Assembly (NCBI GenBank): GCA_017399445.1 | Contig: JAFQCM010000037.1 | Location: 17,899-81,898, forward strand | Length of the DNA: 64,000 bases | Direction of reading: 5' to 3' | DNA from: Lachnospiraceae bacterium | GTDB taxonomy: Bacteria; Bacillota; Clostridia; Lachnospirales; Lachnospiraceae | Shown: positions 52,309 through 60,241 of the stretch, one piece after another | How the letters are laid out: each line of letters begins with the position of its first letter | Numbering within the stretch: the first letter of the stretch is position 1 | Made by a program: the position numbers and the translations under genes | Notes under the pieces: generated by a model | Databases searched by the model: none | Seen by the model: the letters and a program-made list of their open reading frames with translations, nothing else | What the model was told of the DNA's origin: nothing

Positions 52309-53189
52309 TTCTTTCCCTCACTAATCAAACCTAAAATTTCTTCCATAGAAACACAATACTCATTTCCTGCCTCATATGCCCGCTCTTCTTCCAATATTTT
52401 TTCCGCTGCTTTTTTCATGGCAAGATAAGCACTTCTTAGCAGATGATTGGCATATATGATAATATTTGCTCCCCATTCCTGTAATTCCTTTTCCCTAAAT
52501 TCAGCGTAAGTAGTGGGAACTACCATAGTAATCACCTTCGGATGTTTCTCTTTTAAAGCTTTCAAAAATCCTGCAATTTCCTGCCCATCCTTTTTGTAAC
52601 TATGAATCATAATTCCATCTGCACCTGCCTGGATATAACATTTTGCTCTTTCCAATGCATCTGCCATATCTTTTCCTGCAATAAAACTTTCAATTCTTGC
52701 AAAAATCATAAATTCTTCTGTCATCTGTGCAGCTTTTCCTTTTCTGATTTTTTCTGCAAAAACTTCTTTTTCTTCCAAAGTATGTTCCACTTTATTCCCC
52801 AATAGAGAATTTTGTTTTAATCCTTTTTTATCTTCAATAACAATTGCAGACACACCCATTCGTTCCAATGTATTAATATGCTTTACAAAATGCTCCAATT
52901 TTCCCCCAGTGTCACCATCTACAATTACTGGCTTTGTGGTTACTTCCAAAATTTCTTCTATAGTTCTTAATCTGCTGGTAAAATCCACAATTTCATTATC
53001 CGGCATACCTTTGAAAGCAGAATCACAAAGAGAGCTAATCCACATAGCATCATACTCTTTTCCCTCTGTTTTTGTATTTTCCACAATCAGACCACTTAAG
53101 CCATTAGAAGCTTCCATGACTCTCACATAATCCTGCTGCTTTATTTTTTCTTTTAACTTTTTTCTTCTTATTTCAGGTAAATTCTTCAT
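52305..53189 (-). CDS. pepM: Phosphoenolpyruvate mutase
   Basis: 294 residues. Rearranges phosphoenolpyruvate to phosphonopyruvate, forming the carbon-phosphorus bond; the defining enzyme of phosphonate biosynthesis. The signature EDKKGLKQNSLLG (EDKxGxKxNS) distinguishes it from isocitrate lyase-like relatives. VMEASNGLSGLIVE and KPVIVDGDTGG surround the active site. ATG at 53189 is chosen for AAGGA 9 bases before it; the frame extends to 53234. It overlaps the preceding gene by 17 bases. Confidence 0.92.
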   Translation of the reverse strand: MKNLPEIRRKKLKEKIKQQDYVRVMEASNGLSGLIVENTKTEGKEYDAMWISSLCDSAFKGMPDNEIVDFTSRLRTIEEILEVTTKPVIVDGDTGGKLEHFVKHINTLERMGVSAIVIEDKKGLKQNSLLGNKVEHTLEEKEVFAEKIRKGKAAQMTEEFMIFARIESFIAGKDMADALERAKCYIQAGADGIMIHSYKKDGQEIAGFLKALKEKHPKVITMVVPTTYAEFREKELQEWGANIIIYANHLLRSAYLAMKKAAEKILEEERAYEAGNEYCVSMEEILGLISEGKK

Positions 53190-53820
53190 ATCTTCGATTC
53201 CTTTTAAATAATATTCTATAAATAAGTTTTCCATTCAACTTGACAAAAGATTTCAGATTTGCAAGAAATCCTGCATTTTTCATATATTCTTCATCATTTC
53301 TGCTTTTTTTTATCTCTGTTTCTTTAAAAAAGTATGGTGTTAACAAATGGTCCATTTCCTGAATATTGTATTTGTAATACTTCTTCTCCATCTTCATTGT
53401 ACCCGTTAATTCCACAATTTTCCCTACAAATGACATACAGTTATGGGCTTTGTAAATTCTAAATCCATGAAGAAAGGGCATGGTAATCATAGAATATATA
53501 TTAAATATGTATTCCGGATCTCCCTCTATTTTTTGTATATAGTCCTTTATCTTCTCTATATTTGTAGCCGGCACTTTAAAAATCTTTACCTTTACTTTTT
53601 CATGATTACCAAATGCATAATGCTCCACTTTTTCATGCATAAATCCTGCATTAAAAGGAGTGTAATGACTTCTTCTGGAAAAAGTAACAAAGTCCTCCAT
53701 TTCCTGTTTCAAAGAAACTGCAATATGAGTATATTCATACTTATTTATTTTTCTACTAAATTTTCCTAATCCTGTTAATGCCTTTACCAAAACTACATAA
53801 ACATATGTTTCTTCCGTCAT
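53173..53820 (-). CDS. Papain-fold-like hydrolase of the phosphonate operon
   Basis: 215 residues without signal peptide. YEYTHIAVSLKQEMEDFVTF and, later, YKAHNCMSFVGKIVELTG give a His followed by a Cys in the reverse order of classic papain, as in circularly permuted NlpC/P60-like (YiiX/LRAT-type) enzymes. Such folds include lipid acyltransferases and amidases. In this operon a role in lipid attachment or remodelling is possible. The assignment is tentative. Confidence 0.5.
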   Translation of the reverse strand: MTEETYVYVVLVKALTGLGKFSRKINKYEYTHIAVSLKQEMEDFVTFSRRSHYTPFNAGFMHEKVEHYAFGNHEKVKVKIFKVPATNIEKIKDYIQKIEGDPEYIFNIYSMITMPFLHGFRIYKAHNCMSFVGKIVELTGTMKMEKKYYKYNIQEMDHLLTPYFFKETEIKKSRNDEEYMKNAGFLANLKSFVKLNGKLIYRILFKRNRRYEEFT

Positions 53821-53839
53821 TGCTTATCCCTTTTCTTCC

Positions 53840-54526
53840 TTATCTTTCTTCATTATCTTTCTCACTTAATCTTCGAAATAACTGGATTTGCAGTCGAATC
53901 ATTTCGTAATACATAGGTATTCCACCTACAATAAATACCATATCCGCAAACTTGAAATCCACATTCATAATGCTGAATACAGGAACTTTTCCACATATCA
54001 TACTGCCTATACACAAAATAATAAAAAATAGGTGGGTTTCTATGGGTCCTAATCTTGGAAATAGGAATTCATTTAAATATAAAATATAATTCATAGCTGT
54101 AAATATAATCAGTCCGTACACTGGAACCAAAAATATGGAAATCTGAAAACTCACTACTCCTGCAAAGGCCAATGCTATAATTAAATATGTAATATGCAAT
54201 ATATCTGTCAGTAAGTCAAAATATCCTCCTGCAGTAGAAGTCATATTTCTTGTTCTTGCCACATAACCATCTAAATCATCACAAATTAAGTGACACAAAA
54301 GTCCACCAATGGTTCCCAGTAAAAAAAGCAGATTTATCTTTGCCAGAAATCCGCACAAGATGCCAAACAAGCCGCCTAACGCACCAATTAAAGTAATCTG
54401 ATTAGGCGTCATTTTTTCCGGAATATGTTTTCCCAGGGTTTTGTATAATAACTGTTGGAAACCGGTTTCTAACTTACTGGGAATTATTTTCTTTACTTTC
54501 TCTTTGTTTTCTTCTTTCTTATTCAT
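53840..54526 (-). CDS. CDP-alcohol phosphotransferase
   Basis: About 228 residues, six membrane helices. The family motif is complete: CDDLDGYVAR, eight residues, G-GYF-D-LLT-D. These enzymes transfer an alcohol phosphate between CMP and a lipid or polyol. Following genes for a CMP-activated phosphonate, the likely reaction is transfer of the phosphonate headgroup to diacylglycerol or a similar lipid, giving a phosphonolipid. A short basic N-terminus contains the start at 54526, with GGAG upstream. It overlaps the radical SAM gene by 8 bases. Confidence 0.85.
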   Translation of the reverse strand: MNKKEENKEKVKKIIPSKLETGFQQLLYKTLGKHIPEKMTPNQITLIGALGGLFGILCGFLAKINLLFLLGTIGGLLCHLICDDLDGYVARTRNMTSTAGGYFDLLTDILHITYLIIALAFAGVVSFQISIFLVPVYGLIIFTAMNYILYLNEFLFPRLGPIETHLFFIILCIGSMICGKVPVFSIMNVDFKFADMVFIVGGIPMYYEMIRLQIQLFRRLSEKDNEER

Positions 54527-55898
54527 CGTCATGACTCCTTTTATTTCGAACTATATTTTTTACAAAAGAAAAGATATAGTCTTTATAATCTATAAAATCA
54601 TATACACCCTCTCTCCAGGCTTTCCAAAACAACTTAATTAACAGCTTGTAGTAATGATAATAGTATCTCTTAACACTCATATTATCCGGCTGTGCTACCA
54701 CATGTAAATAATCCCAGTGAGATGGATTCCGAGTGATGATTCTGTCCTGATACATTTCATAGGTTTCTAAATTCATTTCCGGTGTAAAAATAGAAATGGC
54801 AACATGCTTTAAGTTATGATTTTTTATCCACTGATAGAGAGCTTTAAAATCTTTTGCTCTGTAACCCAAATCCACAATAAACATTCCCATAATATTTATT
54901 CCCAGACGGTTGCAGATTTGGATGCTTTTTTTATTATTGGTTATATTGGATTTTTTATCATAATCCCTTAGCTGCTCATCACTGATTGCTTCTAAACCAG
55001 ATAAAACATAATATAATCCAATCTCTTTTAGTTCTTTCATCAATTCTTCATTTTCTGCAATAAAGTCAGTTCTTCCATAACAAATATATTTCTTTTGAAT
55101 TCCTTTTTCCCTGACTAACCTGACAAATTCTTTTAACCGGTTCACATCAAACAAAAAGTCATCATCTACAATATAGATATGGTCTGATTTAATCTCACTA
55201 ATTTCATTTACCACATCTTCTATATCTCTACAAACATATTTCCCCAGATTCATTCTGTTTCTATGACAGAACTTACAATGATAAGGACAGCAGTAAGCAG
55301 TTCTTACCCAGGCTGCATGTTCTAACTCCAGATACCGGTAATTTTGTGGATGTTCATAAAAATAAGTTCTGTCTGGCAAAGGCAGTTTTTTTATATCAAA
55401 AAAGCAGTCCTGGTTTTTAAACCATTCTCCATTCTTCTGATAACAAATTCCTTGAATTTCTTCTAATTCCACATCCTCTTGGTAAATACTGTAATCTATA
55501 ATATTCAATATCTTATAAATATCAAAAGTAGTGAGAATATAATCTACATAAGTCTTATATAACCTATCATAACACAATTGTGCATGTAATCCCCCTAAAA
55601 TGGTAATAGTATTCTGGTTCTGCTCTTTGGCTTCTTTACAATATTCCAGCATGAAATTTTCCTGTCTTGTTCTGCCACACACATACACCACATGAGGCTG
55701 GTATTTTCTTATTTTCTGAGATACAGAGATTTGCTCCACTTGCCCATCATACAACTCAACTTCATGTCCCTGTTCTTTTAATATCGTGGAAATGTATTCT
55801 AATTCCAAACATTCATTTTCTATAATTCCAACAAAATTATATTTTGTCCTTGAAATTTCCGGATGAATCAGAAGAATTTTTAATTTATCTTTCTCCAT
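54519..55898 (-). CDS. B12-binding-type radical SAM enzyme
   Basis: 459 residues. The N-terminal 140 residues form a cobalamin-binding-like Rossmann domain (LLIHPEISRTKYNFVG, LKEQGHEVELYDGQ, ITILGGLHAQL). The radical SAM core has CCPYHCKFCHRNRM (C-x3-C-x2-C) near residue 195 and HIYIVDDDFLFD. C-terminal 100 residues are basic and aromatic. In fosfomycin biosynthesis the B12 radical SAM enzyme Fom3 methylates CMP-hydroxyethylphosphonate. This enzyme may likewise alter the headgroup, or it may act on a lipid chain. AAAGGAAA precedes the ATG. Confidence 0.82.
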   Translation of the reverse strand: MEKDKLKILLIHPEISRTKYNFVGIIENECLELEYISTILKEQGHEVELYDGQVEQISVSQKIRKYQPHVVYVCGRTRQENFMLEYCKEAKEQNQNTITILGGLHAQLCYDRLYKTYVDYILTTFDIYKILNIIDYSIYQEDVELEEIQGICYQKNGEWFKNQDCFFDIKKLPLPDRTYFYEHPQNYRYLELEHAAWVRTAYCCPYHCKFCHRNRMNLGKYVCRDIEDVVNEISEIKSDHIYIVDDDFLFDVNRLKEFVRLVREKGIQKKYICYGRTDFIAENEELMKELKEIGLYYVLSGLEAISDEQLRDYDKKSNITNNKKSIQICNRLGINIMGMFIVDLGYRAKDFKALYQWIKNHNLKHVAISIFTPEMNLETYEMYQDRIITRNPSHWDYLHVVAQPDNMSVKRYYYHYYKLLIKLFWKAWREGVYDFIDYKDYIFSFVKNIVRNKRSHDDE

Positions 55899-57618
55899 GT
55901 TTCCTTTTCTCCTCTTCTTCCAATTTTAAATAAGCAACTTTTCCCACTAACGTTTTCGGCAATTCTGCTCTAAATTCATATTCATAAGGAAGAGAATACT
56001 TTGCAAGATTTTTTTCACAATGCTTTTTGATTTCTTCTTTTATCTTTTCCTCTGGTGCAACGCCATTCTTTAAAACAATAAATGCTTTTGCCACCTGCAT
56101 TTTATAAGGATGAGGAATCCCGATAACGCAGGACATTAAAACCTTTGGATGAGAATCAATTACGTTTTCTATGTATTGAGGATATAAGCAATAACCAGAA
56201 CTAACAATGAGGCGTTTTAATCTTTGTTTAAAATAGACAAAACCATCTTCATCCATATATCCTAAGTCTCCCGTATACATCCAGACCAGACCATCCTTAT
56301 GCTTTCTTAAAGTTAACCTTGTTTCTTCTTCATCCTCCAAATACCCTTTCATTACAGAAGGACCACTAATTAAAATTTCTCCTTCTTCATTGTAAGGTAT
56401 CTCTTCCTCTGTATTTGGTTTTACGATTTTATAATAAGTATCCGGATATGGAATACCTATACTTCCCTCTCTGTAATAATTTAATGGTGTTAAACAGCTG
56501 CCTGTAACACATTCTGTTAATCCATACCCTTCTCTAATCTGGATATCCGCTCCATGCTCTTTTAAGAAGGTATCCACTTTCTTCTTTAAACTAACAGAAA
56601 GAGAATCTCCACCCGATATCACACACTTTAAAAAGGATAAATCAAATCCATCTAATTTCTTATTTTTTAACAATGCTTCATATAAGGTAGGAACTCCTGC
56701 AATAATATTTGGTCTGTATTTTTTCAGCAATTTATGAAAGGTCTGGGCACTAAACTGTGGAAGTAAAATACTAGTTCCTCCAAAGTATTGGACTGTATGA
56801 ATGCATATTCCAAGTCCAAATCCATGAAATACCGGCATAATGGCTAATACAGTATCTTTTTCTTTTAAACACTTGCAGGCTTCATAACTCTGCATTGCTA
56901 GAGCGTTGAAATTCAAATTTGTCAGCTGGATTCCTTTTGGATATCCTGTCGTTCCACCACTATATAAAATAGCTGCCACTTCTTTACCAGAAAATTTTTC
57001 TGTTATTTCTCCCTTATATTTTTGGCCCAGTTGAATAAACTCCTTCCATTTCAAAGTTTTCTCGCTTTTCTCTAAATGTATTTTTCTTCCTTTTGTCAGC
57101 TGGTATCCTATTTTTAAATAGACTGGCATGGAGTTTTTTGCAGAAACAAGAATACATTTCTCTAATTTTGTTTCCTGCATAATATGATTTATTTTGTTAA
57201 AAGCAATATCTATGGTAACCACATAGTTACTCTTTGCCTTATTTAAGTAATATTTAATTTCGCTTTCTGCTGATAATGGATGGATCATATTTGCTATGGC
57301 ACCAATTTTGTTCAGTGCATAAAAGCTGATAATTGCTTCTGGTGTATTTGGCATACAGATACTGACTTTATCCTGATATTTTACTCCCAACTGTCGGAAT
57401 GCCTTTGCACACTGGTCTATTTGATTCAAAAATTCCTGATAAGTTTTCTGCCTTCCATAATAGTTGTAACTAATATATTCCGGATGGCTCAATGCAGAGG
57501 ATTCTAATAGCTGGTATACCGATACATCCGGGTATTCTAAATGTGCTTTTACTCCTTCATAAAAATCATACCAGGGAGTTTTTATCTGATTATTTGTTTG
57601 ATTTTTCATATTGCTCAC
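55885..57618 (-). CDS. AMP-dependent acyl-CoA ligase
   Basis: 577 residues. The ATP-binding P-loop is LYSGGTTGYPKGI near residue 218; further motifs are IREGYGLTECVTG, MYTGDLGYMDEDGFVYF and the catalytic Lys in KTLVGKVAYLK. It probably activates a fatty or hydroxy acid to an adenylate and CoA thioester for the lipid made by this operon. It follows the acyltransferase gene by three bases and overlaps the radical SAM gene by 14. A GTG at 57618 is used; an ATG at 57609 is also possible. Confidence 0.88.
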   Translation of the reverse strand: MSNMKNQTNNQIKTPWYDFYEGVKAHLEYPDVSVYQLLESSALSHPEYISYNYYGRQKTYQEFLNQIDQCAKAFRQLGVKYQDKVSICMPNTPEAIISFYALNKIGAIANMIHPLSAESEIKYYLNKAKSNYVVTIDIAFNKINHIMQETKLEKCILVSAKNSMPVYLKIGYQLTKGRKIHLEKSEKTLKWKEFIQLGQKYKGEITEKFSGKEVAAILYSGGTTGYPKGIQLTNLNFNALAMQSYEACKCLKEKDTVLAIMPVFHGFGLGICIHTVQYFGGTSILLPQFSAQTFHKLLKKYRPNIIAGVPTLYEALLKNKKLDGFDLSFLKCVISGGDSLSVSLKKKVDTFLKEHGADIQIREGYGLTECVTGSCLTPLNYYREGSIGIPYPDTYYKIVKPNTEEEIPYNEEGEILISGPSVMKGYLEDEEETRLTLRKHKDGLVWMYTGDLGYMDEDGFVYFKQRLKRLIVSSGYCLYPQYIENVIDSHPKVLMSCVIGIPHPYKMQVAKAFIVLKNGVAPEEKIKEEIKKHCEKNLAKYSLPYEYEFRAELPKTLVGKVAYLKLEEEEKRKHGER

Positions 57619-57621
57619 ACT

Positions 57622-58197
57622 CTACTTTCCTGCCTCAATTAATATCTTTTTAATTTTCTCAAATAGTACTTCATTGGCTTCTTCTACTGAATATTCTGAT
57701 AAGTCCATTGGTTCTCCAAATATTATTTGTAAATCTTTACTTCGAAATTTATACTCTCCTGTAATAGCATAGGGCACAATCTTTGTATTGGTTCTTTTTG
57801 CCATGACTACTGCTCCAAATTTAAAGGGTAATAAAATTTCACTGGTATAATTTCTTTTCGCTTCCGGTGAAACATTAATAGCTGTTCCCTGCTCTAAATA
57901 CTCAATGGCTGATTTTAATGCTTCTTTATTTTTTTTCGCTCCTAAATCCACTGGAATTGTTCCTATCAGTCTGAAAAACCATCCGAAGATGCCATCATGC
58001 AAATCTTTTTTTGCCAGAGTATGAACTACTCTCTTGGTGCTTACATCCACTAGAATAGGGTCTAATGCATGTTTATGATTTCCTGCAATTACAATTGCTC
58101 CTTCTTTTGGTATATACTCTTTATTGATAATCGTTGGATGAAAATAGGTTTTAAATACAAAGGTAAAAATAGGTCTTAATATTTTATATGCAATCAT
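57622..58197 (-). CDS. PlsC-like lysophospholipid acyltransferase
   Basis: 191 residues with a membrane-associated N-terminus. The catalytic H-x4-D is in GNHKHALDPI near residue 40. The third motif reads SPEAKR where the family normally has FPEGTR, so the phosphate-binding site is altered. It would transfer acyl groups to a lysolipid precursor. First gene of the phosphonate operon; GGAGG precedes the ATG and a good promoter lies about 80 bases upstream. Confidence 0.83.
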   Translation of the reverse strand: MIAYKILRPIFTFVFKTYFHPTIINKEYIPKEGAIVIAGNHKHALDPILVDVSTKRVVHTLAKKDLHDGIFGWFFRLIGTIPVDLGAKKNKEALKSAIEYLEQGTAINVSPEAKRNYTSEILLPFKFGAVVMAKRTNTKIVPYAITGEYKFRSKDLQIIFGEPMDLSEYSVEEANEVLFEKIKKILIEAGK

Positions 58198-58277
58198 CTT
58201 TTTTCCTCCGTTCAGTTTATGATGTTTTTTCTTCTGCTTTTTCCATGAGATTACTGCACAATCTCAACTTTACCGTT

Positions 58278-58306
58278 ATTATATTTCTATTACTGCTGGA
58301 AAGCAA
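58278..58306 (-). promoter_or_regulatory. Promoter of the phosphonate/lipid operon
   Basis: TTGCTT (58306-58301), a 17-base spacer and TATAAT (58283-58278) on the minus strand, with an untranslated leader of about 75 bases before the first gene. Confidence 0.6.
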
Positions 58307-58329
58307 GATGGCATCCGTCATGATATATC

Positions 58330-58345
58330 AGTGACTTTCGTCACT
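58330..58345. promoter_or_regulatory. Palindrome upstream of the phosphonate operon promoter
   Basis: AGTGAC-TTTC-GTCACT, perfect 6-base arms, 24 bases upstream of the -35 box. It resembles in half-site (TGAC/GTCA) and position the palindrome before the ABC module at 38446. It may bind an activator. Confidence 0.35.
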
Positions 58346-58381
58346 ATCTAACCATACTATTTATTTTTTTATGGAAAAAAA

Positions 58382-58410
58382 TTGCGGCCAGGTTGATTGC
58401 CTGACCGCAA
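58382..58410 (-). terminator. Intrinsic terminator after the binding-protein gene
   Basis: On the minus strand TTGCGGTCAGG (58410-58400) pairs with CCTGGCCGCAA (58392-58382) apart from one T-G wobble, followed by a run of seven or more T. Classic terminator for the gene ending at 58429. Confidence 0.9.
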
Positions 58411-58428
58411 AATGAAATCACTTTATTC

Positions 58429-60231
58429 TTATTTCCATACAATATCTTCCGGACCAAATGTACCAAGTGTTGTTACATAGTTTATAATTGCATCCTTTGT
58501 GGAAATTTCTACCACTGTGGCATTTTCTTTCAAATCATTTGTTAATTCATTTGTTCCTACCGCCACTTTATATATGGTATTATCTTCCAATATCAGTCCC
58601 TCTTTTGTAACCAAAACATATTCAAAGGTATCCCCATCACCATGTAAATCAAATCCCTTTTCAACTAATGCTTTAATTTCTGCCCCTGTCATCTGCAAAA
58701 CAGAAATGGTATCTGATTTTGTACGGAACATATTGATTACCTGTGTATCAATCTCCCCTGCATAAAAATACCAGTTAACACCATAGGCATTTTGTTTTCC
58801 CTCATGGTAACCACTCAGAGAAACCAATGCCACCTCTGCATCTGCTGCAATACCCACCGCATTTCCACACAATTTTGCAGTATCCTGAAGGGTCATATCT
58901 GTTTCTGCTACAGCCATGACAGACTCATTTTTCCCTGTAACATCATTATAGCTTTTGTCAAATTCCTCTAGTAATTGTTCCGGAGTAATTTCACTATTTA
59001 TCAGTTGTTTGATATCTTGTGCAATAGGAATTATTAAATCTTCCCATCCAACATAAACAAGAGGAACTGTATTTCCAGAAGTCACAAGAGAATTCCATAT
59101 ATAATAAGGGCTTTCTTCTGAAATATCCCCTCCCACTAAAGGAGTGTTATATAACCAGCTATTTTCTGCTTGTTCCACAAATGCTTTCTGACCTTCTTCC
59201 GAAGATAAAAACTCCATTATTTTTAAAGCATCTTCCATTTTTTGTTGGTTTTTCTCTTCAGCTAATTCCTTATTTACTCCAAAATGACAACACACATTCC
59301 TTGTAAGCATATTACTGCTTCCATCTTCGCTTAACCAAGGCATAACACCAAATTTATATTCTCTTCCATCTTCGGTAGTATGAATATATTCTATGTGTCC
59401 AAGACTAAGAAAAAAGACACATTCACCATTCAAAAAAGCTTCTTGTGGTTCACGACCAGCCTCCATGTCTGAAGGTTGAATCAATCCACTATCTATCCAT
59501 CTTTTAAAATATCTGACACTCTCCAAAAGTTCTTCATTACCAGACGCTTTTGCTTTTCCAGTCACAAAATCCTTCTTCCATTGTTCTCCCTCAGCTGTAG
59601 AAAAAAACTTGGTATTCCCAATATTAAATAAATAATTAAAAGGATAACCATCTAAATTAAACATTCCTCGCATCACATCATATCCTGCGGCCTCTATTTC
59701 TGGTGCCAATGCTTCCAGCTCCTCTATACTATTAGGAACTTCCCAACCATTTTCTTCCATAATTGTTTTATTATAATTAATTCCTGTAAGCTGATAACTG
59801 CATGGCAGTAAATAAATCCCACCTTCATTATCAATTGCATTCAACATTGTAGTTGTATAATTATTAATAAAATCGTATCCGGACAAATCTAATAAATATT
59901 CCCTTTGACTTTCTGGCACAAAAAATTGTGTAGAAAGATAGATATCTGGAATATCCCCCTGTTCTAATGTATAATTGGCAAATCCACTTCCATTACTCCC
60001 CTTATAACTTTTTACTTCTAAATTAATCTCTGGATATTTTTCTTGCAGTGACTCAATAAAATGTTCTGTAACCATATCATTTAAACAAAAAATTGTTAAT
60101 GGTTCATGTTCCTCTTTTCCAGTTTGTGCATCCTGAACTTTCTCCTTATTACTACAACCACTAAGAGTTCCCAATACCAGCATAACACACATAACCATTG
60201 TTAATAATTTTCTTAAAAATGATTTTTTCAT
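58429..60231 (-). CDS. Solute-binding lipoprotein fused to a 5'-nucleotidase-like C-terminal domain
   Basis: 600 residues. Lipoprotein signal peptide ending LGTLSGC (Cys near 26). Residues 40-420 resemble a family-1 sugar-binding protein (ITIFC..., GVNKELAEEKN, IMEFLSSEEGQKAFVEQAE). The last 170 residues (DMTLQDTAKLCGNAVGIAADAEVALVS, VINMFRTKSDTISVLQMTGAEIKALVEKG, NTIYKVAVGTNEL) resemble the substrate-specificity domain of 5'-nucleotidases, without a catalytic metallophosphatase domain. No ABC permease is nearby. It follows a hybrid kinase by 10 bases, so it is probably that kinase's extracellular ligand sensor. Confidence 0.75.
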   Translation of the reverse strand: MKKSFLRKLLTMVMCVMLVLGTLSGCSNKEKVQDAQTGKEEHEPLTIFCLNDMVTEHFIESLQEKYPEINLEVKSYKGSNGSGFANYTLEQGDIPDIYLSTQFFVPESQREYLLDLSGYDFINNYTTTMLNAIDNEGGIYLLPCSYQLTGINYNKTIMEENGWEVPNSIEELEALAPEIEAAGYDVMRGMFNLDGYPFNYLFNIGNTKFFSTAEGEQWKKDFVTGKAKASGNEELLESVRYFKRWIDSGLIQPSDMEAGREPQEAFLNGECVFFLSLGHIEYIHTTEDGREYKFGVMPWLSEDGSSNMLTRNVCCHFGVNKELAEEKNQQKMEDALKIMEFLSSEEGQKAFVEQAENSWLYNTPLVGGDISEESPYYIWNSLVTSGNTVPLVYVGWEDLIIPIAQDIKQLINSEITPEQLLEEFDKSYNDVTGKNESVMAVAETDMTLQDTAKLCGNAVGIAADAEVALVSLSGYHEGKQNAYGVNWYFYAGEIDTQVINMFRTKSDTISVLQMTGAEIKALVEKGFDLHGDGDTFEYVLVTKEGLILEDNTIYKVAVGTNELTNDLKENATVVEISTKDAIINYVTTLGTFGPEDIVWK

Positions 60232-60241
60232 ATTTCCAGTC

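Noticed and set aside
49343..58197. Fosfomycin or phosphinothricin biosynthesis cluster
   Set aside because: No epoxidase, dioxygenase, peptide ligase or self-resistance kinase is seen; lipid enzymes replace the late steps.
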